Part shown: positions 46,684-55,944 of the stretch, one piece after another
Layout: each line of letters opens with the position of its first letter
Numbering within the stretch: the first letter of the stretch is position 1
NCBI GenBank assembly: GCA_021798875.1
Contig: JAJZBN010000003.1
Location: forward strand, 41,884 to 105,883
Origin: a bacterium
Lineage (GTDB): Bacteria; SZUA-79; Acidulodesulfobacterales; Acidulodesulfobacteraceae
Length of the DNA stretch: 64,000 nucleotides
Reading direction: 5' to 3'
Program-made: the position numbers and the translations under genes
The notes under the pieces: generated by a model
What the model was told of the DNA's origin: nothing
Databases searched by the model: none
What the model saw: the letters and a program-made list of their open reading frames with translations, nothing else

Positions 46684-47496
46684 ATGGAAGAAATAAATTA
46701 TATCGATATTTTTGAAATCAAAAAAAAAATAAAAGGTTCTTTTATAGGCAAAAATTTATACTATGAACAAAAAGTTGATTCCACCAATACATTAGCAAGA
46801 GATCTTGCTTCCAAAGGCGTAAAAAATGGGAGCGTAGTTATAGCCGATTTTCAAGAAAAAGGCAGGGGTAGAAACGGAAAATTTTGGACGTCTCCATGTG
46901 CCTGCAATATATACATGTCTATAATATTAAAACCTAAAATAACTCCGGAAAATGCTCAGGGTATGACGATACTGGCAGCGGTATCGGCAGCTGATGCCAT
47001 AGTAGAAACAACCTCATTAAATCCTAAAATTAAATGGCCGAATGATTTACTTATAAACTCAAAAAAAGTTTGCGGTATTTTAACTGAAATGGCTACTCAA
47101 AATATGACAATAGAATATATAATAGTAGGAATTGGAATGAACGTAAATCTTGCTGAAAACGATATGGACGACAATATTAAAGATATTGCTACATCTCTTT
47201 TAATAGAATCAAAAAAAAATAACGGATCTAACGTACAAATCGATAGGAATACTCTTATAGCTTCTATACTTAACAAGTTTGACAAATATTATGAAATGTT
47301 TTTATCTACCGGATTATCGCCTATCTTGACAAGCTACCAAAAATATTTTGGTATGATGGGTAAGACGGTAGAAATAAACGTTAAAGATAAAAAAATAACG
47401 GGACAAGTCGTCGGCATAGATTCTAAGGGAGCTCTTCTGCTAAAAACCGGAGAAAACGAATTGGAAAAAGTAGTATCCGGAGAAATATATATATAA
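46684..47496 (+). CDS. birA: Biotin-[acetyl-CoA-carboxylase] ligase
   Basis: BirA activates biotin to biotinyl-AMP and attaches it to the biotin carboxyl carrier. The 270-residue protein has the catalytic glycine loop GRGRNGKFWTSP, KWPNDLL with KVCGILTE, and GIGMNVNL, and a small C-terminal SH3-like domain (GQVVGIDSKGALLLKTG). It lacks the N-terminal helix-turn-helix of E. coli BirA, so it is a group I enzyme and not itself the repressor. Shine-Dalgarno GAGGGG is strong. It lies 80 bases after nadC and 9 bases before coaX. Confidence 0.95.
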   Translation: MEEINYIDIFEIKKKIKGSFIGKNLYYEQKVDSTNTLARDLASKGVKNGSVVIADFQEKGRGRNGKFWTSPCACNIYMSIILKPKITPENAQGMTILAAVSAADAIVETTSLNPKIKWPNDLLINSKKVCGILTEMATQNMTIEYIIVGIGMNVNLAENDMDDNIKDIATSLLIESKKNNGSNVQIDRNTLIASILNKFDKYYEMFLSTGLSPILTSYQKYFGMMGKTVEINVKDKKITGQVVGIDSKGALLLKTGENELEKVVSGEIYI

Positions 47497-47505
47497 TTTT
47501 ATTTT

Positions 47506-48291
47506 ATGATATTATCTTGCGATATAGGCAACTCGTCGTCGTCGTTCGGAATATTCGAAGATGCAAAATATAATCCTATAGAAACTTTCAGAATAGACAC
47601 GGAAAAAATTTCTACGGAGCAGGATTTAAAAAAGTTTTTGTCGAAAAATACAGCCCTAAAAAAATTGTCGGGGGTATGCGTTTCATCGGTAGTGCCTTCG
47701 GCAAGCCCTATTTACGATAATTTTTTTAACAAAATAAAGTTAAAGCCTTTTTTTATCTCGTCCGAAATAAAGTTAAATATAACTCTTTGTATTGAAAACT
47801 CCGCTAAACTGGGTTCTGACAGAATAGCAAACGCTTGTTGGTCTCATTTTTATAATCAAAATTCGCATGATAAAAAATTCCAGATAATAATAGATATAGG
47901 TACCGCGGTAACCATCGATTCTGTAAATAAAAACGGCGATTTCCTAGGCGGCATCATATATCCGGGGATAAATTCCCTTGCAAACTGCCTGTATGAATCT
48001 ACGGAAAAATTGCCTTTAATTAAAATAAATAAACCTAAAAATTTAATAGGCACAAATACCGAATCTGCAATACAATCCGGTATTTATAACGGAATCTTAT
48101 ATTTAATAAAAGGGTTCGTAAACGATATATGCGATTTTTACGGCGTTTGCGGCGATAAAAATATCCGCCTTATCTTCACCGGCGGACAATCTTCGTTAAT
48201 TTTTAACGAAATAAATATCGATGCCGAAAATATAATCGATGAATTTTGTACGCTTAAAGGAATAAAATATCTGTACGATATAAATAAATAA
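47506..48291 (+). CDS. coaX: Type III pantothenate kinase
   Basis: CoaX phosphorylates pantothenate in the first step of CoA synthesis and is insensitive to CoA feedback. The ASKHA-fold signatures are seen: the first phosphate loop DIGNSSSSFGIF, a second at IIDIGTAVTIDSV, and GGIIYPGINSL with the aspartate pocket LGSDRIANACW. The usual GxxY motif lies in QSGIYNG. The length of 261 is normal. It closes the nadC-birA-coaX unit, and its stop is 1 base from the stop of ahcY on the other strand. Confidence 0.95.
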   Translation: MILSCDIGNSSSSFGIFEDAKYNPIETFRIDTEKISTEQDLKKFLSKNTALKKLSGVCVSSVVPSASPIYDNFFNKIKLKPFFISSEIKLNITLCIENSAKLGSDRIANACWSHFYNQNSHDKKFQIIIDIGTAVTIDSVNKNGDFLGGIIYPGINSLANCLYESTEKLPLIKINKPKNLIGTNTESAIQSGIYNGILYLIKGFVNDICDFYGVCGDKNIRLIFTGGQSSLIFNEINIDAENIIDEFCTLKGIKYLYDINK

Positions 48292-48292
48292 T

Positions 48293-49543
48293 TTATGTTC
48301 CTTCCTGCCAGGATTTCAGATATTTTATCTGCTCTTCAGTCAGTTTGTCAATCTCTACATCCATAGACTTAAGTTTTAGAGATGCTATTCTTTCGTCGAT
48401 TTCTTTAGGAACATCGTAAACGCCGGGAAGCATTGTTTTTCCAAGAACCGCAAATTCTGCAGAAAGAGCCTGCACAGAAAAACTCATATCCATAACGCTT
48501 GCAGGGTGTCCGTGAGCGCTTGCAAGATTAATAAGTCTTCCTTCCGCAAGTAAATATATTCTTTTGCCGTTTTTCAGGGTATATTCTTCGACAAAATCTT
48601 TTACCTTTTTTATCGATTTTGCTATTTTCTTTAATCCTTTAATATTTATTTCTACGTCGAAATGACCTGAGTTGCATACTATAGCGCCGTCTTTCATGTT
48701 TTGAAAATGCTCGACGTCAATCACGTTTATATCGCCGGTAACGGTGCAAAAAATATCGCCTGCTTTTGCCGCTTCGGTTCCTTTCATTACTCTAAAACCG
48801 TCCATTACTGCTTCAAGCGCTTTTACCGGATCTACTTCCGTTACTATCACGTTAGAACCTATTCCCCTGGCTCTAAGCGCAAGCCCCTTACCGCACCAGC
48901 CGTAGCCCAAAACTACAAAGTTTTTACCCGCAAGCAGTTTATCGGTTGCCCTTATTATACCGTCTATAGTTGACTGCCCGGTACCGTATCTGTTGTCGAA
49001 GAGATGTTTTGCATCTGCATCGTTTACCGCAATAACCGGTATTTTAAGCTCTCCCGCTTCCTGCATAGAACGCAGTCTGATTACGCCGGTAGTAGTCTCT
49101 TCCATAGATGCTTTTATGTTTTTTATCAGTTTTTTATGTTTTTTATGTATTACGGATATTAAGTCTGCTCCGTCGTCTAACGTAACGTTAGGTTCTTTTT
49201 TTAGAACGCTTTCTATATGGCTGTAATAAGTATCTGAATCTTCCCCTTTTATAGCATAAACGTCTATTCCGAAATCTTTTACAAGGGAAGCGGCGACATC
49301 ATCCTGCGTCGAAAGAGGGTTTGATGCACAAAGAGATATTTCGGCGCCGCCTTCTTTTAAAGTTCTGGCAAGATTAGCTGTTTCCGCCGTTACATGCAGA
49401 CAAAGTCCCATTTTTAAACCTTCGAAAGGTTTCTTGTCCGCAAACTGTTCTTTTATTAAACCTAAAACGGGCATATCCTGTTCTGCCCATAAAATTCTTT
49501 CTTTACCTTCTTTTGCAAGTTTAATATCTTTTATATCCGACAT
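48293..49543 (-). CDS. ahcY: Adenosylhomocysteinase
   Basis: AhcY hydrolyses S-adenosylhomocysteine to homocysteine and adenosine, removing the inhibitor of methyltransferases. The 416-residue enzyme has the NAD site [42 protein letters not shown], and substrate-site [20 protein letters not shown]. It is a short form lacking the approximately 40-residue insertion of many bacterial and eukaryotic enzymes. It lies 27 bases downstream of metK, so synthesis and recycling of SAM products are encoded together. Confidence 0.97.
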   Translation of the reverse strand: MSDIKDIKLAKEGKERILWAEQDMPVLGLIKEQFADKKPFEGLKMGLCLHVTAETANLARTLKEGGAEISLCASNPLSTQDDVAASLVKDFGIDVYAIKGEDSDTYYSHIESVLKKEPNVTLDDGADLISVIHKKHKKLIKNIKASMEETTTGVIRLRSMQEAGELKIPVIAVNDADAKHLFDNRYGTGQSTIDGIIRATDKLLAGKNFVVLGYGWCGKGLALRARGIGSNVIVTEVDPVKALEAVMDGFRVMKGTEAAKAGDIFCTVTGDINVIDVEHFQNMKDGAIVCNSGHFDVEINIKGLKKIAKSIKKVKDFVEEYTLKNGKRIYLLAEGRLINLASAHGHPASVMDMSFSVQALSAEFAVLGKTMLPGVYDVPKEIDERIASLKLKSMDVEIDKLTEEQIKYLKSWQEGT

Positions 49544-49570
49544 TCAGCCTCCACCATTATTATATTAATT

Positions 49571-50764
49571 TCATACATACTCTTTTACCTTGCTTAAATT
49601 AGCCGATACTTCTTTTATTTCCTCAATTTTAAGAAGCTTTTCCCAAACGAAATCTTCGTCGAATCTGCCAAAATGACCGTAATTAGATGTTTTAGAGTAA
49701 ATCGGCCTTAAAAGATCTAATGTTTTAACTATATTATACGGTTTTAAACTAAAAACTTTAGATACTGCATCGGAAATAGCTTCATCCGGATATATTCCCG
49801 TACCAAAAGTATTTGCCATGACCGAAACCGGCTCGGCAACACCTATTGCATAAGCTATCTGAACTTCGCATTTTTTTGCTATACCGCTTCCGACTATATT
49901 TTTGGCTATATATCTTGCCATATACGAACCGCTTCTGTCGACTTTAGAAGGGTCTTTTCCGGAAAAAGCGCCTCCGCCGTGTCTTCCCATCCCGCCGTAT
50001 GTATCGACTATTATCTTTCTTCCGGTTAAACCGGTATCTCCGTTTGGTCCTCCTATAACGAAACGACCTGTAGGATTAATAAAAAACTTCGTATCTTTAT
50101 CCATAAGATCGGCAGGTATGGTTTTATTTATAACTTCAGCTATAACGGCATCTTTAAGTTTTTCTTGGGATACGGATTCCGTATGCTGAGTAGAAAGGAC
50201 TATAGATGTGATTTTTTCAGGCTCTCCGTTAACGTATCTGAAGGAAACCTGAGATTTGCCGTCCGGTCTTATGAAATCAAGAACTCCGGTTTTCCTCACT
50301 TCGGCAAGTCTTTTTGTTAATTTATGGGCATAATAAATAGGCGCAGGCATAAAATCTTCCGTCTCTGAAGTTGCATAGCCGAACATCAAGCCCTGATCGC
50401 CGGCACCCTGGTCTTCGTCTTTTTCACGCACCACACCCATTCTGATATCGGAAGATTGCTTCCCTACAGCCGCTATTATTCCGCAGCTTTTATAATCGAA
50501 GCCGATGGATGAATCGTCATATCCTATTTCTTTTATCACGCTTCTTATTATATCCTGGTAATTTACCGTTCCGTTTGACGTAACTTCGCCGGCAATAGCA
50601 ACAAGACCGGTGGTTACCATTGTTTCTAAAGCAACTTTAGAATGTTTGTCCTGCTCTATAAAAGCATCTAAAATAGAATCCGATATTTTATCGCAAATTT
50701 TATCGGGATGACCTTCCGTTACGGATTCCGAAGTAAAAATAAAACTCGATTTTTTATTTTTCAT
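49571..50764 (-). CDS. metK: S-adenosylmethionine synthetase
   Basis: MetK forms SAM from methionine and ATP. The 397-residue protein begins [20 protein letters not shown] with the catalytic His, and continues with [33 protein letters not shown] and [17 protein letters not shown], which are family signatures. The Shine-Dalgarno AAAGGTGG is good. A palindrome overlies its predicted promoter upstream. No SAM riboswitch is recognisable in the 130-base leader. Confidence 0.98.
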   Translation of the reverse strand: MKNKKSSFIFTSESVTEGHPDKICDKISDSILDAFIEQDKHSKVALETMVTTGLVAIAGEVTSNGTVNYQDIIRSVIKEIGYDDSSIGFDYKSCGIIAAVGKQSSDIRMGVVREKDEDQGAGDQGLMFGYATSETEDFMPAPIYYAHKLTKRLAEVRKTGVLDFIRPDGKSQVSFRYVNGEPEKITSIVLSTQHTESVSQEKLKDAVIAEVINKTIPADLMDKDTKFFINPTGRFVIGGPNGDTGLTGRKIIVDTYGGMGRHGGGAFSGKDPSKVDRSGSYMARYIAKNIVGSGIAKKCEVQIAYAIGVAEPVSVMANTFGTGIYPDEAISDAVSKVFSLKPYNIVKTLDLLRPIYSKTSNYGHFGRFDEDFVWEKLLKIEEIKEVSANLSKVKEYV

Positions 50765-50829
50765 AATAAACCACCTTTAATTTAATGTTTAAAAAATATA
50801 CCAAAAAAATTAACTAAATTTTATATAAC

Positions 50830-50869
50830 TATATGATAATATCATATAATAAATATATCATAAAATCAA
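50830..50869 (-). promoter_or_regulatory. Predicted metK promoter overlapped by a palindrome
   Basis: On the minus strand TTGATT (50864-50869) and TATGAT (50841-50846) are 17 bases apart. The -10 element lies in a perfect inverted repeat with 8-base arms, TATATGAT-AAT-ATCATATA (50830-50848). This is an attractive operator but A/T-rich. Confidence 0.45.
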
Positions 50870-50894
50870 TAAATTTTGCGGTTTTTTTTAAGTT

Positions 50895-51788
50895 TTATTT
50901 CTTTTGAACATCCCTATGGTAAAAAGTAATTCCATAATCTTCGTTAACGCCGACAAGTCTTTTTTTTAATTCTTCGACTACAAACACAGACCTGTGAACG
51001 CCTCCGGTACATCCTATAGCTGCGGTAAAATAAGATTTATTTTCTTTTTTATAAAGCGGAAGCGTAAAAGTTAAAAAATCCGATATGCGCGATATAAATT
51101 CATCAGTTTCTTTAAACGACAGCATATATTCTGCTATTTCCGAATCGAAACCTGTAAGATTTTTAAGATGCCGTATAAAAAATGGGTTAGGCAGAAACCG
51201 CGCATCAAAAAGCGTATCGGCTGAAAGAGGAATGCCGTATTTAAAGCCGAAAGAGATTATTTTCACCGAGAATGTTCCCGAATATAAAAGACCGTCGAGA
51301 TTGGCAGACAAAAGACCCTCTAAATCGTGTATTTTAATATCGGAAGTATCTATTACCGCATCGGCATTTACTTTTGCATTGTTCAGTAGTTTGCGTTCTT
51401 TTTTAACAGCCGTAGCTATATCGCTTTCCGAGAGAGGATGTTTTCTTCTTGTTTCGGAATATCTCCTTATTACGACGTCGTCTCTCGCATCTAAAAAAAT
51501 AAATTTAAAAAAACATGTCCGCCTTTTTAAAAATTTTATGTAGTCTTCAAACTCTTTTAAAAAACTTTTTTCTCGTATATCTATAATAAAAAGTATATTT
51601 TTAAGGCGGGCGGCCAGCCCTAATTCAAAAAATTTAGGCAGCAATATCATCGGCATATTATCTACGCAAAAAAAACCTCTATCTTCAAGTATTTTTAAAG
51701 CAGATGATTTTCCTGAACCGGAAATACCGCTTATTATAACTATATTTGGTTTTTCCGTATCTTCGGATTTTGATTGATAAATAGACAC
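50895..51788 (-). CDS. rapZ: RapZ-like P-loop protein (RNase adapter / nucleotide-binding)
   Basis: A 297-residue protein of the RapZ/YvcJ family. The P-loop is GISGSGKS (21-28), followed by LEDRGFFCVDNMPMILLP. The conserved C-terminal domain holds FSVKIISFGFKYGIPLSADTLFDARFLPNPF in its usual place (here described, not a full quotation) and ends IGCTGGVHRSVFVVEEL. In E. coli RapZ senses glucosamine-6-phosphate and steers decay of the GlmZ RNA controlling glmS; this role is not shown here. Start GTG at 51788 has no clear Shine-Dalgarno. Neighbouring phosphotransferase genes, usual beside rpoN-hpf-rapZ, are absent; metK follows instead. Confidence 0.93.
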   Translation of the reverse strand: MSIYQSKSEDTEKPNIVIISGISGSGKSSALKILEDRGFFCVDNMPMILLPKFFELGLAARLKNILFIIDIREKSFLKEFEDYIKFLKRRTCFFKFIFLDARDDVVIRRYSETRRKHPLSESDIATAVKKERKLLNNAKVNADAVIDTSDIKIHDLEGLLSANLDGLLYSGTFSVKIISFGFKYGIPLSADTLFDARFLPNPFFIRHLKNLTGFDSEIAEYMLSFKETDEFISRISDFLTFTLPLYKKENKSYFTAAIGCTGGVHRSVFVVEELKKRLVGVNEDYGITFYHRDVQKK

Positions 51789-51830
51789 GCCGATTATATT
51801 TAATTTATAAGTTTAAATTTTATTTACTAT

Positions 51831-51915
51831 AGAAAAAGTGTCAGATATTATTTACGCATATGAAAAAAAACAATAAGCAATAAAAAATATTGAGTAAAAT
51901 AATCTGACTTTTTCT
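51831..51915. repeat. TCTGACACC-family hairpin downstream of hpf
   Basis: AGAAAAAGTGTCAGATATTA... (51831-51855) is the near inverse of 51894-51915 (GTAAAATAATCTGACTTTTT then CT). The two arms share the TCAGAT core of the repeat family and could fold into a long hairpin right after the hpf stop codon at 51916. The unit may act as a transcription end for hpf. Confidence 0.65.
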
Positions 51916-52446
51916 TTAAAGTTCCGGCTTTATCATCGAAATTTCGCCGTCGTCGCCCCTAAAAATAAAAGATATCTTAGATGATTCTTTATCTTTAAAG
52001 ATAATGAAATCTTTGTTTCTTTTTTCTAACTTATGCAAGGCTTCTTTGACTGTTAAAGGCTGCCTTTCATAATCGTCTTTTATTGCAATATCTAAAGACG
52101 AATCTTCGTCTGTTTCCGAAAATAAGGCCGCTCCTTCTTCTGCATGTTCTTTTCTTCTCATCTTCTCCTTATGTTTTTTAATCTGCGATTCTACTTTTTC
52201 CAGTAAAAGATCTATGGCGCTGTATATATCGTTAGATTTTTCTTCGGCATTTACGGTAAGGTTTTTTGCAGTTAATTTAATCTGCGCTACGCCCGATTCT
52301 TTATGGTCGACGCGTTCTATGCTTAAAGTAATGTGCACATCCATAATATTGCTTAAATACTTTTCTAATTTTTGGAATTTTGATTCTGCATACTGCCTTA
52401 TGGCATCGCTGGAATCAATATGCTTAAATGTAACTGCAATGTTCAT
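51916..52446 (-). CDS. hpf: Long ribosome hibernation promoting factor
   Basis: A 176-residue HPF of the long type. The N-terminal domain (about 1-100) is the S30AE fold, starting MNIAVTFKHIDSSDAIRQYAE and containing DVHITLSIERVDHKESG. A linker follows. The C-terminal dimerisation domain (about 120-176, YERQPLTVKEALHKLEKRNK and FIFRGDDGEISMIKPEL) drives 100S ribosome formation in bacteria with this form. It lies 35 bases downstream of rpoN, the conserved arrangement. Confidence 0.96.
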   Translation of the reverse strand: MNIAVTFKHIDSSDAIRQYAESKFQKLEKYLSNIMDVHITLSIERVDHKESGVAQIKLTAKNLTVNAEEKSNDIYSAIDLLLEKVESQIKKHKEKMRRKEHAEEGAALFSETDEDSSLDIAIKDDYERQPLTVKEALHKLEKRNKDFIIFKDKESSKISFIFRGDDGEISMIKPEL

Positions 52447-52481
52447 CTTTTTGGTCTCCTTTTTGTTAATGTATTGGTTTA

Positions 52482-53939
52482 TTAATATGAAATATTTTTG
52501 TGCCTTGTGCTTGAAGGGGGTATATTCATAATATCTCTATATTTTGCGATAGTCCTTCTTGCTATATTGATACCCTGTTTCTTCAAAATATCGGCGATTT
52601 CGATATCTTTATAAACTTTGCCGTTAAAATGTTCCGAATCTATAATAGATTTAATTCTAGTCATAACATTGTCGGACGAAGTTTCGCCGTATGAAGCTCC
52701 GGTAAAAAAACTTTTAAGTTCGAATACTCCCAGATGAGTGCTTAAATATTTATTTGCTGTGGCTCTGGAAACCGTAGATTCATGTATATTTAGCTCTTCC
52801 GATATATCTTTTAAAATCAAAGGTTTCAGGCTGCATCCTCCTTTATCGAAATATTCATACTGTTTATCGACTATTTTCTGCGCAATATTTAAAATAGTTT
52901 CTTTCCTCGTATTTATGCTTTTCATTAGCCACATAGCAGATTTAAATCTTTCTTCCGCATAATTTTTAATATCCGGCGACACCGCTATTTCGCCGGCGAT
53001 AACTTTTTTATAATACGAATTTATTTTTATCTCCGGAATCGAATCGTCCTGCATATATACTATGTAACGATCGTTCTCTTTTTTTAGGAAAAGATCGGGG
53101 ACGATGTAACGCGGCGCTTCTTTGCTGAAATTAGCCGCAGGGTTTGGATTTAATTTTTTTAAATTTTCTACGGAATGCAAAACTTCTTCTAAACTTGTTT
53201 TTGTTTCTTTACATATTTTTTGATAATTTTTAGCGGCTATTTCTTTTAAGTACTTATTTATTATATCTTTTAGCAGAACGTCGTCCTTGAAATAAACATC
53301 CGCCTGAATTTTCAGGCTCGATATTACGTTATCGGCAGCTAATCCTGCGGGTTCCAATATATTAATTTTATAAAGCGTGTTTGATACAAACGTATCGTCT
53401 ATATCTCGTGAAATATTTTTTTTTGCAAAATATTCAAGGTCTTCCGTCGAAACTGCAAGAAATCCTTTGGAGTCTAAATTGCCTGCGATATATTCGGCAA
53501 GTATAATTTCATCGTCCGAAAAATTACCGGTTCTAACCTGTTCCATAACATGTTCGTAAAGCGTTTCTCCTCTATAAAAACTGCTCTCTAATTTATATTC
53601 TAAATAATTTTTGTCTCCTGCGCCTAAAATACCGTCGTTTTTAGATAAATCTACAAACTGTTCGTTATAGTTTACCAAATACTGCGCAATTTCCTTAAAA
53701 CCTTGTTCCGATTCGAAATCTTCTTCGTCCGGAATATTAGACGAAAGTGTATCTTCGTCTTCATTTTTTGCGCCTGCAGACTCGGTATCAAGAATCGGGT
53801 TTTCCAATATTTCTTGTTTAACCATATCCGAAAGTTCGATATTATTAAGAGCAAGCATCTTGATAGCAAGCTGCAGCTGCGGGGTCATTACCAACTGTTG
53901 AGACAGCTTAAGATTTTGTCTAAGTTCCATACCGCTCAT
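52482..53939 (-). CDS. rpoN: RNA polymerase sigma-54 factor
   Basis: RpoN directs polymerase to -24/-12 promoters and needs an activator such as NtrX. The 485-residue protein has region I LRQNLKLSQQLVMTPQLQLA and acidic region II. Core-binding region III follows. The DNA-binding part has the helix-turn-helix DISEELNIHESTVSRATANK, and the RpoN box is ARRTIAKYRDIMNIPPSS. Start is ATG at 53939 with CGGAG upstream. A 138-base gap separates it from lptB. The gap carries a TATAAT at 53973-53978 that may give rpoN its own promoter. Confidence 0.97.
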   Translation of the reverse strand: MSGMELRQNLKLSQQLVMTPQLQLAIKMLALNNIELSDMVKQEILENPILDTESAGAKNEDEDTLSSNIPDEEDFESEQGFKEIAQYLVNYNEQFVDLSKNDGILGAGDKNYLEYKLESSFYRGETLYEHVMEQVRTGNFSDDEIILAEYIAGNLDSKGFLAVSTEDLEYFAKKNISRDIDDTFVSNTLYKINILEPAGLAADNVISSLKIQADVYFKDDVLLKDIINKYLKEIAAKNYQKICKETKTSLEEVLHSVENLKKLNPNPAANFSKEAPRYIVPDLFLKKENDRYIVYMQDDSIPEIKINSYYKKVIAGEIAVSPDIKNYAEERFKSAMWLMKSINTRKETILNIAQKIVDKQYEYFDKGGCSLKPLILKDISEELNIHESTVSRATANKYLSTHLGVFELKSFFTGASYGETSSDNVMTRIKSIIDSEHFNGKVYKDIEIADILKKQGINIARRTIAKYRDIMNIPPSSTRHKNISY

Positions 53940-54077
53940 AAAAAAAACTCCGAAAAATCAGTTCAGATTATAATCCTTTGTTAATTAATTAAATAGATGT
54001 AAAGACAAATAACTCAATTACATTATATAGTTATTTATTATAAAGCTTATTATATATTAATTATATAACATTTAAAT

Positions 54078-54800
54078 CTAAATACCCAAATTAAACTTTT
54101 CTCCGAGGAAAAATCTTTTAACTATCGAGCTGGAAATAATGTGGGAGGGAGAGCCTTTTTCTATTATTTTTCCGTCATTTATTATATATGCGCTGTTGCA
54201 TATTCTTAAAGCTTCCCTTACGTTATGGTCGGTTATTAAAATGCCTATCGAATCTTTCTTTAAACCTATAAGAATATCCTGCATATCCTCTACGGCAATA
54301 GGATCTATGCCTGAAAAAGGCTCGTCTAAAAGTATAAACTTTGGGGAAAGTATAAGAGACCTGGCTACTTCTACCCTTCTTCTTTCCCCTCCGGATAAAC
54401 TCATTACCGAAGATTTTTTTACTTTTTCAAGCCCGAATTTTTCTATTAAATCGTTAAGCCTCTGATTTTTTTCTTTTTCGGATATTTTTAAAAGTTCAAA
54501 AATAGCCGTCAGATTCTCTTCTGCCGTAAGTTTCCTGAATACCGAAGTCTCTTGAGGTAAATAGCCTATACCTAACCTTGCGCGTTTATACATAGGCAGT
54601 TTAGTAATGTCGACGTCGTCCAAAAATATAGAACCGCCGTCCGGTCTAAGCATGCCCGAAATCATGTTAAAAGTGGTCGTCTTGCCTGCGCCGTTAGGAC
54701 CTAAAAGACCTGTTATCTCTCCTGGCTTAATATCAAGGCAGACTTCATTTACTACCGTTCTCTTTTTAAATTTTTTAATTAAATTTACGGCTTTTATCAT
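54078..54800 (-). CDS. lptB: LPS export ATPase LptB
   Basis: LptB powers LPS extraction through LptFG. The 240-residue ABC ATPase has Walker A GPNGAGKTT (34-42), Q-loop and GYLPQETSVFRKLT, a typical LptB element. The signature is LSGGERRRVEVARSL, Walker B FILLDEPFSGIDP and the switch His in LITDHNVREAL. The start overlaps the lptA stop as ATGA. The order lptC-lptA-lptB-rpoN is as in proteobacteria. Confidence 0.97.
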   Translation of the reverse strand: MIKAVNLIKKFKKRTVVNEVCLDIKPGEITGLLGPNGAGKTTTFNMISGMLRPDGGSIFLDDVDITKLPMYKRARLGIGYLPQETSVFRKLTAEENLTAIFELLKISEKEKNQRLNDLIEKFGLEKVKKSSVMSLSGGERRRVEVARSLILSPKFILLDEPFSGIDPIAVEDMQDILIGLKKDSIGILITDHNVREALRICNSAYIINDGKIIEKGSPSHIISSSIVKRFFLGEKFNLGI

Positions 54801-55348
54801 CGTTGCGTCTTTGTTTTTACGTTATTTTTTTTCACGCCGATAGACTTTTTTGAATAAACTACGGCATTAACTCGTTTTTGACCGCCGATTACCGTAGAAA
54901 TACCTGTTTTAAAATTAATTATTATTTTCTTACCGGCTATTCTGTTTTTCCCCTCATATGCCACCGGATTTTCCGTTATTACGGCAATTTTCTTTTCGTC
55001 GTAATAAACCGCCCTGCCTCCCGTAATATTGTCTTTGCCTTTTATAATATGCACTTTTCCGGTGGCAATAAGTATTTTAATCTTATTTTTTTTAGAATAT
55101 ATAATTTTAAGTACGGATGACAGTATCTTCAGTTTGCCCTTAAGAGCCACCACGTGACCCGTAAATACGGCAATATGCGTTTTATTGTCGACCGTTAAAG
55201 AATCTGACCTTATATCGGTTTTATTATGCGTTTTATTCGTTTTTTTTAAATTATTGCCGATTGAAGCGCCGAAAGATAAATTATTTTGAAATAATAAAAA
55301 TATAAGCAAAAAAATAAAAACGATTAAAAAATAAAATTTAATTTTCAT
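54797..55348 (-). CDS. lptA: LPS bridge protein LptA (OstA-like)
   Basis: LptA forms the periplasmic bridge carrying LPS to the outer membrane. The 183-residue protein has a signal peptide (hydrophobic 5-25), then an OstA beta-jellyroll recognised by SDSLTVDNKTHIAVFTGHVVALKG in sections and IKGKDNITGGRAVYYDEK. A basic, repetitive tail ends the protein. It overlaps lptC and lptB by four bases on either side, indicating tight coupling of the three. Confidence 0.9.
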   Translation of the reverse strand: MKIKFYFLIVFIFLLIFLLFQNNLSFGASIGNNLKKTNKTHNKTDIRSDSLTVDNKTHIAVFTGHVVALKGKLKILSSVLKIIYSKKNKIKILIATGKVHIIKGKDNITGGRAVYYDEKKIAVITENPVAYEGKNRIAGKKIIINFKTGISTVIGGQKRVNAVVYSKKSIGVKKNNVKTKTQR

Positions 55349-55935
55349 TTAGACGACCTTTGTATATTAACGTTATTATTGGATAAAAAATGAACGTCTT
55401 TCCGTAAAACGAATAGTTTCTTTTTTACGTAATAGATAAATCCTTCTCCTGAAATAAAATAATTTTTGCTTTTAATTTTCATACCGCCCGGAGCAGCTAT
55501 TTCGTCCTTTTTAGCAAAATAATCTATTATAGCCGTTTTAATCAACATGCCGTTTGAACCAATTATCGTCACGCCGCCCGAAATTATTACGTTTTTGGAA
55601 ACCGTATTAAGTTTTCCGGTTTTCCCGATTATTATATAAGCAGGTTTTTTATTTTTGCCGAAAATATAAATTTTAACGGCGTTTAATTTTATTATATTTT
55701 TCTTTTTAGACTGATAATTTAAACTTTTAGCAAAAATTTCATAAGCAAGAATTCCTTTTTTATAAAATTTATAATTTACTTTTTTAAGACTTATATAACC
55801 TTTTGATATCTTAAAATTGAAAAGCCCTTTATTACTGCGAAGATAGTGGAGTATAAGAAAAACTACCAGAATAGCTATAAAGCATAAAGACAGTATAAGC
55901 GCGATTATTCTTATAGTTTTACGGTCCAAAGACAT
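55345..55935 (-). CDS. lptC: LPS export protein LptC-like
   Basis: A 196-residue protein with one N-terminal membrane helix (about 9-31) and a periplasmic LptC-type beta-jellyroll (IIGKTGKLNTVSKNVIISGGVTII). Sequence conservation in this family is low. The assignment rests on topology, length, and its position between kdsC and lptA, a conserved arrangement. The stop overlaps the lptA start as ATGA. Confidence 0.85.
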   Translation of the reverse strand: MSLDRKTIRIIALILSLCFIAILVVFLILHYLRSNKGLFNFKISKGYISLKKVNYKFYKKGILAYEIFAKSLNYQSKKKNIIKLNAVKIYIFGKNKKPAYIIIGKTGKLNTVSKNVIISGGVTIIGSNGMLIKTAIIDYFAKKDEIAAPGGMKIKSKNYFISGEGFIYYVKKKLFVLRKDVHFLSNNNVNIQRSSK

Positions 55936-55944
55936 ATAATTTAA

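Noticed and set aside
50765..50894. Possible SAM riboswitch upstream of metK
   Set aside because: The leader is short and almost purely A/T. I could not find the helices or conserved loops of any SAM riboswitch class.
54007..54036. Inverted repeat AAATAACT/AGTTATTT between lptB and rpoN as a terminator
   Set aside because: The stem is only eight A/T-rich bases with a 14-base loop and no U-run, so chance is a sufficient explanation.
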